Shown one piece after another: positions 33,192 to 44,040 of a stretch of 64,000 nt of DNA. The stretch lies in contig JAHGAU010000026.1 in the NCBI GenBank assembly GCA_019925105.1, positions 620,001 through 684,000 on the forward strand. The letters are read 5' to 3'. Under the pieces are notes generated by a model. It ran no database searches and was not told the DNA's origin. It saw only the letters and a program-made list of their open reading frames with translations. This DNA is from Niebla homalea. Lineage: Eukaryota; Ascomycota; Lecanoromycetes; Lecanorales; Ramalinaceae. Numbering within the stretch: the first letter of the stretch is position 1; every line of letters begins with the position of its first letter. Position numbers and translations under genes: made by a program.

Positions 33192-33428
33192 GAGCGAGAA
33201 GGAAGCAGAACATCATGAGGAGCTTCTGTACTATTACTCAAGGAGAGAAGCAGAACGAGGGAGTGAACAGAAAACAAAGACGGTCGCCAGGATGCTTGCT
33301 TAGCTAGATTTCTGTTTCACTGGAAGATAGAGCGCTCTCAGGAATTCTAGCACTTCACTTACGTATTCATGTGAAGCTGTTGACTGAGTTGCTTTCCTCG
33401 GCAACCACAGCAATCGAGGCCTTCACGC

Positions 33429-35042
33429 TCAAGCTGGCGGTCCAGCGACCTTGATTGGATGTGCTTCCGTATTGAACACGAACTGGTTTTGCCCCTTTTT
33501 CCCGACTTGGAAGGCGGCGTCCTGTTGTCACGTTAGCATCTGCACCTGCATTCTGATTTTTGGGGCATTCATTGAAGGAGTATGTCAACTCACAGGAGCA
33601 TGGATCAGGTACGAGTATTTCAAGACCTCTGCAAAGAGAAAACTCTCTTCAACATTCGAGAACTCCCCTCCATTCGGCGCGTTGACGTCTGAGATGGCCG
33701 AGAAGCCTTTTCCAACCCTGGTCGTGGCATTGATGGCGAGAAAAGCATCCCAAGCCCAGTCTTGATATATGGTATCACCGGTGATGCGGTATGCATAGTA
33801 GTAGCTCTCGATCACCTCAGGTCTGAGGTCGTAGGATGGGGTGGTGATATAGAATCCGTTGGCGTCGTAAAAGGTCTTGTTTTCTGGAGGAAGCGCGGTG
33901 GTATTCCAGCTGAATGTTTCCGGTCCAATACGGGTCAGAGTCGAAATGTAGGTATCATGACAGCCATTGACAAGTTCGAGACCGAAGTCAATGTAATCCT
34001 GGCGGTCAAGAACGGTGCCCCCAAGAAGGAAGTTACCTCCGTCAAAGCAAGTGAGATGTTCGGAAGAGTTGACAAATGTCCGGTTGTTGAAGGAAGCCAA
34101 AAAGGTCAAGTCAGGGCGGGAGCTGGGGCTAGATTTTAGGTATTTGATGGTTGAGTCCGCGGCGGTAGTCCATGCCGTGGAATAATTACTATAACGTGTG
34201 GAATCGTAGACAGACATCTTGAGCAAATACTCATAATAGCTGTCGTCGCCTCCATTCCAACCTCCTATTGCATCCAGGAACGACCCATTTCCGATCGAGA
34301 CGGTGGAGCCGACCAACCCGGGAAAGGGCACGTTGTAGGATGGTTTTGGATTCAGGAGATAGGTCTCGGCTTTCTGTGCCAGGTCGCCGTAAGTTGCGTT
34401 GCCTGTAAGGTCGGCGAGATGCTGCCATTCGATCTGAAGGGACCCTGTTGTGGACAGACCGTTCGTCTCATCGCTGGATGAACGGTTCGTGAAGTAAATG
34501 TTGTTGGTAGGTATGCCAGTGGATGTTTCAAAGGCAAAGCTCAAGCTGTTCGCCAAACTGACTGATTGCGAAAGGAGGCTGTCAACAAGAGATGAGTTCG
34601 AGGGAACCAACTTCGAGGCAGGATCCGTCAGAAGATCGTATCCTGACAACATGCCCGCCAGATATCGGATCGTTGTTTCGAACAAGCTGACTTGGGTGTC
34701 GGTGGTGGTGTAGTCAATGGTCGGAATGTAATTGAGTATATCGTCTACAATATCAGGCAAGTCCATGACGATAGCGCTCGATAGAGCATCGACAGCACTC
34801 GCTCCCCAGCCATTTCGAGGACTGTCACAGGTGTTGTCCACTGGTCTTAGCTCATCCTGGCCTTTACAAGTTGAGAAATACCCATTCCAGGCGAAGGTAA
34901 ACGCTTCCTGGACTGCTGCTGCCCTCATTTGTTCTGTTGAGTTCTCAGATCTGGAAGAAAGCGGACGAGATGCAGGTGGAGCGGCATGCACGGAACCAAA
35001 GCATGCCACTGCTAAGGTTGAAATGACAGCCGCGAAATGCAT
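33429..35042 (-). CDS. Class I alpha-1,2-mannosidase (GH47), secreted
   Basis: GH47 enzymes trim alpha-1,2-mannose from N-glycans. Exons are 35042-33594 and 33521-33429, giving 513 residues. The start at 35042 yields a signal peptide (MHFAAVISTLAVACFGSVHA) with a likely cut before APP. Family blocks are WNGYFSTCKGQDELRP, NGWGASAVDALSSAIVM, LFETTIRYLAGMLSGYDL, GGWNGGDDSYYEYLLKM, HLTCFDGGNFLLGG, ELVNGCHDTY, LRPEVIESYYYAYRITGD and GGEFSNVEESFLFAEVLKY. The two Cys in the CFDGG and NGCHDTY blocks are in the right place for the conserved disulfide. The last exon reads DAAFQVGKKGQNQFVFNTEA, also family-typical. The lack of a membrane anchor points to a secreted or vacuolar enzyme of the fungal MsdS type. 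Several N-glycosylation sites (NxS/T) are visible. Confidence 0.95.
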
Positions 35043-36205
35043 ACTGAGCAACGCGTGAGAACGGAAGATGGCACAGCGATGACTTTTTAGGCAAGGAAGC
35101 AACGAGTAACAGAGGTGAAGAAGACTTATTTATATTCGCATTCGCTCCCTTAACTTCAAGCTGCTCATCCTCCTCAATCGAAACAGGACGAGCCCACGTG
35201 GGGATTTCAGACGCAGTGGGAAGGGTACACATATTATGTTACCAACACAGCCTTACTCCTGTACGGTTGATGACGTTCACACGGACGAGTCGACGAGATG
35301 CCCCCTGGCCGCAGATGCCCCCTGCCGCAGTATGCGGGGACCAGGCGGGGATGGGTGTTGTAGTCAGGTACCAACAGCGGCCGGCTTTCATGATCAGAAA
35401 AGCGGAGATGAAGAAGTACAGAGTTACCTGCTTGATCAGGCAAGGTCAATCAGTTGCTAGTGCATGCTCCGCTTCAGGCCTAAATTTAAGAGTTGTTTTC
35501 GAAGAAGATTCATGGCTCTTGTGTGTAAGGCAGGGTTCGACTTGTAAAAGATCAGATCATTTGTATAGAAGCAGGGTCGTGGTAGCTTACTACGCGGTTG
35601 CGCCCAATAAAGGTATTGGACCAGTGAAGGTGGCAAGCAATGTTTCTCCCGTATTACGTGAGCAGGCTTGACATAACCAGCCCCATCAGCTTCTATATCG
35701 AGAAACCCAGCCTGGTTAAGTCAATCAACTGTTTATGCACCGGCCAAGCAATATGTTGCACACATGGATAGTGGATAATTGATGCATACTGGAGTGAGAT
35801 GAGAGAAGTCATCTGCACATCTTCAACCCGCTATCACGTGGTATGAGCGCCTCATATCTCCTGTGAGAGAGCGGATCCTTGGATTATTTTTCTGGAGTAA
35901 GATCCATTCGTAAAACCATCTCTCACTTTCTCGTCCTGGATGTTGCTACGCTCACCTTGGGATTGAACCCACACTGGATTGGAGCATTGTCAATCTATAC
36001 TCATGTCGTTGGCACCTTGGTCTCCTGAGAGAGTTGCGTCTACTATCGATATCGTAAAGGCTTCCGAACAACGCAACGTCGTTGAAGTCAATGTTGCGTT
36101 GGCTCCTTAACATTAGGGACATTAAAAGCCTTTATACACATATCGAGATATATTTCCGACATATCCGAAAGCCCAGCTTTCCTACATTTCTTCGCCCCAC
36201 TATTA
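35043..36205. other. Intergenic region between GH47 and PEX20
   Basis: About 1.16 kb upstream of the GH47 start and downstream of PEX20 (both minus). It should hold the GH47 promoter. A CACGTG occurs near 35196 and ATCACGTGG near 35834. Open frames up to 157 codons do not resemble proteins. Confidence 0.45.
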
Positions 36206-37476
36206 TCACAGACCTGTTGCGTAGTGGTCGTACGTCCCAGCATTCTGTATTGACGACGCCTTCCCGGGCGGCTGCGGAGTCACGACTCCTTGTAGACCAG
36301 GCGGTCCATCTCTTGTGATGTCCTCGTCAGCGTTTGAGGCATCGTGCGGGTAGTGCGTCCCCCCGGGATGCAACGCTTGCGGTTGCGTGGTCTATAAAAG
36401 TAGAGAAGTTCCGTCAGCCAATAGTCTAGATAGTCTGTACAACATCCTCTCCAAGAATTCCTTTAAGGAACAGGTGAAAGGGCTATGTACATCAACAAAC
36501 TTATCACCCTCCACAGTGACCTCTCGATCGCGAAGCTGTCGCATCAAAGATAAGAAGCTGCTTTCCTGAAACTTCTTTGATGTGTCAAACTTGACGTTCT
36601 CAAGTAAGGTGCCAGCTGTGCGAGCGAGCTCGTCGGCTTCGACATGAGTTTCATTTGTTTCCTGCAGATGTGTTTCGACCGGGTGGACTCCGGTCGCTTC
36701 TTGTCTTGAACCCGTTCCTGGTCGATTCAAGTCTTGTCTGGAAGGAAGCGAGGACTCTGATTGATGATAGGTCGACCAGGCTTGGACTTCGTCAAAGGCG
36801 TGTGCAAAAGCTTCTTCATCCAAGTCTTTGTTCGCACTGGTATAAGATTGCTGGGAAGGCCCAGTAGCCTTGGAAAAGCCGGTAGTCGTCATTGCGTTTG
36901 GACGATACACTGGCATGGAAGGATGATGGAATCCTTCTCTTTGAGGAACCATAGACTGGTTGACAGATGTGGCATTATCTCTGTTTTGATATTGATTGTG
37001 TTTGAAGAAATCATTCTGCCACAGATGCGGGCTGCTCTTTTGCATTGGGGCATGTCGGTGGAACTGGGATGACGGGAAAGGGGAGCTCCGTTGTTCAGCT
37101 ATCTGGAGAGACTGAAAGTCTGATGCCCAATCCGGTTGCAGGGATTTTCGTGCATGGGACAAGGAAGCTTGGTTCTGTTGAAGGAATGGCGGCTCGGGAT
37201 AGCCTATCTCGAGTGGACTGCCCGCCTGGAAAGCATCGAATTCGGCATCAAGGGCGGCCGATTGTGGACCTGGAGGAGATCGAAAGCTCTGTCACGGATG
37301 GTCATTAACTAGCGATTCACTAATCGGACATGAACAGCTGTAAGAGATTAATGAATACGTACTTCTGAGGGGGGACCGTGTGGAATAAGTCTGTCTTGCT
37401 GTAAAGTTCTATCGACCGAAGTATGTTTTGTGAAGGTTTGCAGGGCATTTGACGGCCCACACAAAGCGTCGGCCAT
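36206..37476 (-). CDS. PEX20: Peroxin 20, PTS2 import co-receptor
   Basis: Pex20 binds Pex7 carrying PTS2 cargo and docks it at the peroxisome. Exons are 37476-37363, 37288-36491 and 36391-36206, giving 365 residues. The N terminus MADALCGPSNALQTF has the conserved Cys6 used for receptor ubiquitination and recycling, followed by FTKHTSVDRTLQQDRL. Two WxxxF motifs that bind Pex14/Pex5-type docking factors are visible (DWASDFQ and LWQNDFF). The C-terminal half carries the Pex7-binding block KFQESSFLSLMRQLRDREVTVEGDKFVD, and the last exon has the family-typical QALHPGGTHYP. The unspliced second exon would end early, in a Leu-rich false tail. The divergent partner is an MFS transporter 457 bases away. 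Confidence 0.93.
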
Positions 37477-37933
37477 GACTGAAAGCTATTCACTGCTTAT
37501 ACAAAAGAAGGAGGAAGAATGTTGAGGGATCAATGTGAAGGAGTATGAGCAAATAGAAAGCTTGTCCATCCTGACGAACGAGGAGTTGATGGCGAACTTT
37601 TGTATTCAGTATCCGCATTGCCGAGGTAGTCACTTATCGATAACGCACCCTGCCACCACTGCAGCCTTTCGCGATGGGAGACGGCAACCCTTAGCGAAAG
37701 TTATCATCGCATCATGGCGCCGGAAATAAAAGTAAATGCACTCCAAATGGAATCAAGGGGATCTTCGGAGGTACCTCAGGAAACAGTAGATTAGGACTCC
37801 ATGTCGATCAGAAGATCAAAGCCAATTCGCTTTGGCATGAGACCTCCTCTATTAATTGCTGTCTGTGCCTGCAACATGGAAGATTCTCATTTTTCTGAAG
37901 TTCATTGTAAATCGTCTACGGTCCATTCTCATC
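37477..37933. promoter_or_regulatory. Divergent promoter between PEX20 and the MFS transporter
   Basis: This is 457 bases between divergent start codons, shared by both genes. No defined binding site was picked out. Confidence 0.45.
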
Positions 37934-39432
37934 ATGACCGTAGTATCCGAAGAGAAGGATGCAGGGGCCTCGGAGAAGCACAGTGACTCCAGTAGAGGGT
38001 CTGTGGCGTCGAACACTGATGGCGAGGTCGTGCAAGCTGCTCAAGCAGATGAGCCTCCTGATGGTGGTTATGGATGGGTGGTAGTAGCTTGCACTGCTGC
38101 CATTAATGGCCATACGTGGGGGATCAACTCCTCCTATGGCGTCTTTCTGGCTTACTACCTGGCCAATAACTATTACGCCGGTGCATCTGCCCTTGAGTTC
38201 GCCTTTGTTGGCGGTCTGTCCATCTCTCAGGCCCTGATGGTATCCCCTCTTGCAACATACATCACGAGAGAGTTCGGCACGAGATACACTCTATTGTGTG
38301 GCGTCTTCTTCGAGACATTAGCGTTGTTCGGGGCGAGCTTCACTCACCAGATATGGCAATTGTTCCTGAGTCAGGGAATCTGCTTCGGCTTTGGAATGGG
38401 CTTCCTCTTTGTGGGGTCCATTGGGATCCCCCCTCAATGGTTCACGAAACGCAGGAGCCTGGCAAATGGCATTTGTACCGCCGGGAGCGGCATCGGCGGT
38501 ATGATGTACAGCTTGGCGACCAATGCAATGATCGACTCCCTGGGGGTGGAGTGGGCCCTTCGTATCCTTGGAATCCTCTGTTGTTCGGTCAACTTCATTT
38601 GCGCAATGCTCATGAGGGATCGGAACAAAGCTATCGGAGCCAGTCAACTGGCATTCGATTACACGCTGTTCAGGCGGCCAGAGTATTGGCTCCTGCTGGG
38701 ATGGGGCTTCTTCAGCATGATGGGCTACATCGTCTTGCTGTTCACGTTGCCAAGCTACGCCACGAGCATCGGGCTGACCGCAAAGCAAGGTTCCATAGTT
38801 GGAGCATTGCTCAATCTCGGTCAAGGATTAGGCAGACCCGTAGTTGGAATCAGTTCTGATTCAGCTGGAAGGATCAATCTTGCAACGCTCTGTACCTTTC
38901 TCGCCGGCATGTTCAGCTTGGTGGTTTGGATCCCCGCGAAAACTTATGGCGTGTTAATCTTCTTTGCGTTGAGTGTGGGCACGGTCGCCGGCACATTCTG
39001 GACGACGATAGGACCGGTCGGTGCTGAGGTGGTTGGATTGAAAGAACTACCCTCTGCTCTCAGTATCATGTGGCTGTTTCTTGTCCTGCCCACCACCTGT
39101 GAGTAATATTCGCTTCGAGGTTCACTTGTCGGTTTCTGATTCCTTCTTCAGTCTCCGAACCGATTGCTCTGGAGATGCGGACGCAGACGGGCGACATCTA
39201 CCAGCATGCGCAAATCTTCGTGGGTTTCATGTACATAGGAGCAGCACTGTGCACGTTGCTCTTGCGCGCTTGGAAGATTGGACAAGTGGAGGCTTTGGCT
39301 GCAGAAGAGGGGAGACCTGATGCACGTCCGTCGACGATGAATCAAAGTCATATTGAGCGCACCATTTCAGCAGCAGCGAAAGGGAAAAGATCGAGCTTTC
39401 TGAAACGAATGCTAATGTGGAAGAAGGTTTGA
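37934..39432 (+). CDS. MFS transporter, monocarboxylate-type (MCT/MCH family)
   Basis: A plasma-membrane or vacuolar transporter of the MCT-like branch of the major facilitator superfamily. Exons are 37934-39098 and 39152-39432, giving 481 residues. After an acidic cytosolic N terminus of about 40 residues comes the family signature PPDGGYGWVVVACT opening helix 1. About twelve hydrophobic segments follow in two groups of six, separated by a loop near MLMRDRNKAIGASQLAFDYT. The stretch GIPPQWFTKRRSLANGI between helices 4 and 5 is typical of this family. The C terminus is basic (KGKRSSFLKRMLMWKKV). Substrate cannot be read from sequence; fungal relatives include riboflavin and monocarboxylate-like carriers. 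The open frame extends upstream without ATG, so 37934 is used as the start. Confidence 0.9.
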
Positions 39433-39828
39433 TATGTCAAGGATTACGCTCCTTGCGCTCTCAATCTATTCTCAGGAACTTTTCGGATCGCGCGCTACGT
39501 GTCAGCGAGTAGACAAGATAGAAAAAGATAGATCTACGTGACCAATGCTATTGATGATTGCTGATTGACGAAGAAGAAAATTTAGAAAGTGAAAGCTGAG
39601 TTGTCGATTGCTAATTCCCCAGTCCCCCGCATAGCCGTGTGTTTACGCCAAGGATCACGGGCGCGCTAAAGTAGTGGTCCGGACTTGCCCACAACATGCC
39701 TTTGACCGAGTCCTCCCTCGAACTTTCCTCCTCCACACTTCACACATCATTTGCTCTTCTTGGTCCTCCTGTCCTTGGATCTTTATACGGAACACTCATA
39801 CACAGAACTCGCACCTGAATTTCCAAAA
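39433..39828. promoter_or_regulatory. Beta-tubulin promoter and leader
   Basis: This is 396 bases between the transporter stop and the tubulin start. The last 120 bases are strongly C/T-rich (for example the run around 39715-39770), as usual for highly expressed fungal genes. Confidence 0.5.
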
Positions 39829-41647
39829 ATGCGTGAGATCGTGAGTCTTGATTTAGCTACGACCTGAGTGATTCCCTAACGCGTCCCCCTGCATATCAAC
39901 CACCATATTGAAAGATATTGAAGCTGACCTTCACTCCTCTTGGCGAACAGGTCCATCTACAGACAGGCCAATGCGTGAGAACTAATGCAAGCGCTGTCAT
40001 ATCTTCACTAAAGAAAGTATAGGGTAACCAAATCGGTGCTGCCTTTTGGTATGTTTACCTTAGATGTCGCCCCTCCCAAGGACCTGTGACACTTACCAAC
40101 ATACCCATACAGGCAGAACATATCTGGCGAGCATGGCCTCGATGGCGGTGGCGTGTGAGTGAAAAAGACTCGAGCAGTTTATAGTCGAGTAGGTCTGACA
40201 GATTGCAGCTACAATGGGTCTTCCGATCTTCAATTGGAACGGATGAATGTCTACTTCAACGAGGTACGGATGAAAGGCCAAGGCTTGGCTATCACTCATT
40301 GACACTGCCAGGCATCCAAAAACAAATATGTGCCTCGTGCTGTCCTCGTCGATCTTGAACCAGGCACCATGGACGCCGTCCGCGCTGGCCCATTCGGTCA
40401 GCTCTTCCGACCAGACAATTTTGTCTTCGGTCAATCCGGCGCGGGAAACAATTGGGCCAAGGGTCATTACACCGAGGGTGCTGAGCTAGTTGACCAAGTC
40501 CTTGATGTCGTCCGACGCGAGGCCGAAGGCTGTGACTGCTTGCAAGGCTTCCAGATCACCCACTCTCTGGGTGGTGGCACTGGCGCCGGTATGGGCACTC
40601 TCCTGATCTCCAAGATTCGTGAGGAATTCCCGGATCGCATGATGGCGACCTTCTCGGTCGTACCCTCTCCCAAGGTCTCGGACACTGTCGTTGAGCCATA
40701 CAATGCCACCCTGTCCGTTCACCAACTGGTCGAGAACTCAGACGAGACCTTCTGTATCGACAATGAGGTACTGGCAACCTTGCGATGTGCTCTCACCGAT
40801 TGCTAATTGTCATAGGCGCTCTACGATATCTGCATGAGGACGCTGAAGCTGGCCAACCCATCCTACGGTGACCTTAACCATTTGGTCTCAGCTGTCATGT
40901 CGGGCGTGACCACCTGTTTACGTTTCCCTGGTCAACTCAACTCCGATCTCCGCAAATTGGCCGTCAACATGGTTCCCTTCCCTCGTCTACACTTCTTCAT
41001 GGTTGGCTTTGCACCCCTCACAAGCCGTGGTGCTTACTCCTTCCGTGCCGTCACCGTACCGGAATTGACGCAGCAAATGTACGACCCAAAGAACATGATG
41101 GCTGCGACTGACTTTCGGAACGGGCGTTATCTGACTTGTGCTGCTATCTTGTATGTGACTCTTCCGAACCAAGAAAATGATCCTGCTGACACATTGCAGC
41201 CGTGGCAAGGTTTCCATGAAGGAAGTCGAGGATCAAATGCGAAACGTCCAGAACAAGAACACCTCTTACTTCGTCGAGTGGATCCCGAACAACGTTCAGA
41301 CCGCTCTTTGCTCCATCCCCCCTCGTGGTCTTAAGATGTCCTCGACATTCATTGGCAACTCCACTTCCATCCAGGAGCTCTTCAAGCGTGTCGGCGACCA
41401 ATTCACTGCCATGTTTAGGCGCAAGGCTTTCCTGCATTGGTACACTGGTGAGGGAATGGACGAGATGGAATTTACCGAGGCAGAGAGCAACATGAACGAT
41501 CTGGTGTCTGAATACCAGCAATACCAGGAAGCCTCCGTCTCAGAAGGCGAAGAGGAGTAGTATGTCCCTCTCTTGCTCTATATGAAGTGCAGATCATAGC
41601 TGACATTCTGTAGTGACGAAGAAGCACCTGTTGAGGCTGAAGAGTAG
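39829..41647 (+). CDS. benA: Beta-tubulin
   Basis: Partner of alpha-tubulin in microtubules and the target of benzimidazole fungicides. Nine exons: 39829-39840, 39951-39974, 40023-40048, 40113-40154, 40209-40263, 40312-40767, 40816-41150, 41200-41559 and 41614-41647; the 1,344 bases give 447 residues. The start [20 protein letters not shown], the GTP-binding loop [10 protein letters not shown] and the acidic tail ([12 protein letters not shown]) are all present. The tail's last part depends on a final intron that interrupts a would-be TAG at 41558-41560. Positions linked to benzimidazole response have the sensitive-type residues: His6, Tyr50, Phe167, Glu198 and Phe200. The eight introns, five of them clustered near the 5' end, match the ancestral pattern of filamentous ascomycetes. 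The gene symbol follows Aspergillus usage. Confidence 0.98.
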
Positions 41648-42224
41648 ACCTTCGTCTCATTTGGGCCAAGGTAGCCGAGTTCAAGAGCAGAAAGCGAGCT
41701 GATATTCGAACGAGTGATGCTTAACGGAGTCTCAGATTGATAGGGGCCTAGTTCCAGCGAAAGCCGACATTACGTGCAAGCGTCTATAGTTGTTTCAATC
41801 CAATTGTCGTTCCATACCCCTTGGCTCTATTTAAAATGCTTTTCCTAAATGACCTCCCACATTTCAACCATGGGGAACATTATTGGCATACAATTACCAG
41901 TCGGACGCGAATCTTTAGCCTACATCGGTGAACTTGCGAATTTTGTTAGACACTGATGCGATGCTGACATCAACTTTCTCTCCATTCCAAGTCATATTTC
42001 AGAAACATGAATCATTTCAAGTTCATACGATCAACATGAAGATTAGCATCAGATATGCTTCATCTCCCACAAGGACATTACGATAAGTGATCCCCAAACC
42101 GGCCACGATGGAAACGTTTTCACAAAAATAAAGGGAAAATAGCTTAACATTTTCAACCCTGCCGAATCACATCCAAAACATTTCCCTCCCGTTCTCATCA
42201 CTGAGATCACTCAGTCGCACATCC
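41648..42224. other. Tail-to-tail spacer between beta-tubulin and P5C dehydrogenase
   Basis: This is 577 bases between converging stop codons holding both 3' UTRs; A/T-rich stretches near 41930 and 42120 could carry polyadenylation signals. No gene was seen. Confidence 0.45.
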
Positions 42225-44040
42225 TCAACCCTCATTACTCGGATACGGCACCTCCGCACTGCCCACAAAATCCTCCTTGATACTCCGCATGCTCACAAAC
42301 CTACTCAGCAGATTCGGACTCCCGGCCTTATCGTTCGTCCCACTGCTCCTCGCCCCACCGAACGGCTGTTGGCCCACCACCGCCCCAGTGGATTTGCAAT
42401 TGATGTAGAAATTCCCCGCCGAGCTCCTCAACGCGCGTTCCGCAAAAGCTATTGCTTCACGGTCTTGTGCGAAGACGGAGCCGGTGAGTGCGTAGTCGGA
42501 CGTGCGGTCAATGAGCTGGCATTGCTTGGGGAATGCGTCTGCCTCGGAGTCGTTGTAGACGTAGACGGTGAGGATGGGGCCGAAGAGCTCGGTGGAGAGG
42601 AGGGGATGGGAAGGGTTGGTGGTGAGGTAGATGGTCGGGTGGATGTAATAGCCCTCGCTGTCGTCGTAGGTGCCTCCCACCAGCAGTTCGAGCTCGGGGT
42701 CCGATTTGGCGGCGTGGATGACGGAGCGGAGTTTGTCAAAGGAAGCGGCGTGGATGACGGGGCCGATAAAGTTTTCGAAATCGGTGGGTGGGCCGATCTT
42801 CAGTGCTTGCGTTTCCTCAACCAGGCCGGACTTGATGGCAGGCCACAAGGAGGAGGGGATGTAGGCCCGTGAAGTGGCGCTGCACTTCTGACCCTGATAC
42901 TCGAAGGCGCCGCGGACGGTATTGATGACGGCGTTGTGCGGGTCGGCGCTCGGATGGATGAGGTGGAAATTTTTACCTCCCGTTTCGCCCACTATGCGGG
43001 GATAGCCTCGGTACTTGCCTGTGGCGACGTTGTCGGCGATGGTGCCGTAGAGGCTGCGGAAGACGGCAGTACTGCCGGTGTAGTGCAGGCTGGAGAAGTC
43101 GCGGTGGGCGAGGGCGACGGAGGTGACCTCTTGAGCATCTCCGGGCACGAATTGGATGACGTTGGGAGGAAGGCCGGCTTCGAGAAGGACCTTGTAGATG
43201 ATGGAGTTGGAGGCTATGGCCGATGGAGAGGGTTTCCATAGGACGACATTGCCCATCAAGGCGGGTGCACATGGGAGGTTTCCTCCAATCGCAGTGAAAT
43301 TGAATGGAGAGATGGCGTATACAAAACCCTCGAGCGGCCTGTATTCGACCCGATTCCATACGCCAGGGGAATTGTGGACTGGTTGCTGGGCATAGAGATC
43401 TTGTGCATATTGCACATTGAAGCGGAGGAAGTCACAAAGCTCAGCCGCAGCGTCAATCTCGGCTTGCCACGCGTTCTTGCCCTGTCCCAGCATGGTTGCA
43501 GCCATAATATCATATCTATACTTAACTGCAATGAGATCTGCGGCTTTCAAGAAGATGGATGCTCGGTCGTGGAAGGCCATTGCTTCCCATGACGGCTTTG
43601 CAGCCAATGCAGCCTCAATCGCTCGAGAGACATCTTTCCTGGATGCATTGGAGTAATTTGCTACACTGTCCTTATGGGCAGCTGGGTTGGCTTGGTTCAG
43701 GTTTGTCAATTGCTGCAAGTCTCTGCCGCCAATTACAGGATGGACTTGGAGAGGCTTCTTCTGAAGTGCCAGGGCACTAGTAAGCGCTTCTCTATCCAAG
43801 GATCCTTTAGCATAGTGCTTCTAATGTCCGTTGTCAGCATGTTGCAGAGTGCACCAAAGCCAACATGGTCAAGGTCAAAACTCGTACATTGTTCTCGTTT
43901 TCCACTTTCGGGACTTTATACGTTGCTATCCTGGCCAATTGGAGCGATACATTGGGGACCGAAGGGATCTTATGATATCTGGAGACCGCCAGCGGTCGCT
44001 GCAAAGCTTTTGGAAAGCTGATGGAATTTCCGGCCGCCAT
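42225..44040 (-). CDS. PUT2: Delta-1-pyrroline-5-carboxylate dehydrogenase, mitochondrial
   Basis: Oxidises P5C (glutamate semialdehyde) to glutamate with NAD+, the second step of proline catabolism in the mitochondrial matrix. Exons are 44040-43888 and 43820-42225, giving 582 residues. The first exon encodes a presequence free of acidic residues for about 45 positions, with spaced Arg/Lys (FPKALQRPLAVSRYHK). The aldehyde dehydrogenase fold follows: EYRPLEGFVYAISPFNFTAI, the NAD-binding GNVVLWKPSPSA, and the catalytic-region blocks VGETGGKNFH (Glu) and EYQGQKCSATSRAY (catalytic Cys). The closing ELFGPILTVYVY and QQPFGGARSSGTNDKAGSP are typical. The start matches the only in-phase splice to KHYAKGSLDREAL. 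In fungi the gene is usually induced by proline and under nitrogen control. Confidence 0.96.

Larger units (their letters stand above)
30941..33428. other. 2.5 kb intergenic region between KIN1 and the GH47 gene
   Basis: No gene was recognised. The genes on both sides end here (KIN1 plus, GH47 minus), so only 3' ends are expected, yet the gap is large. It contains a GT microsatellite, a short TA run near 32153 and a 25-base tandem duplication. Open frames up to 137 codons look random. A lineage-specific or non-coding transcript cannot be excluded. Confidence 0.45.

Noticed and set aside
35961..35973. GGGTTCAATCCC, another B-box-like motif on the minus strand
   Set aside because: The T stem does not pair and no cloverleaf can be drawn around it.
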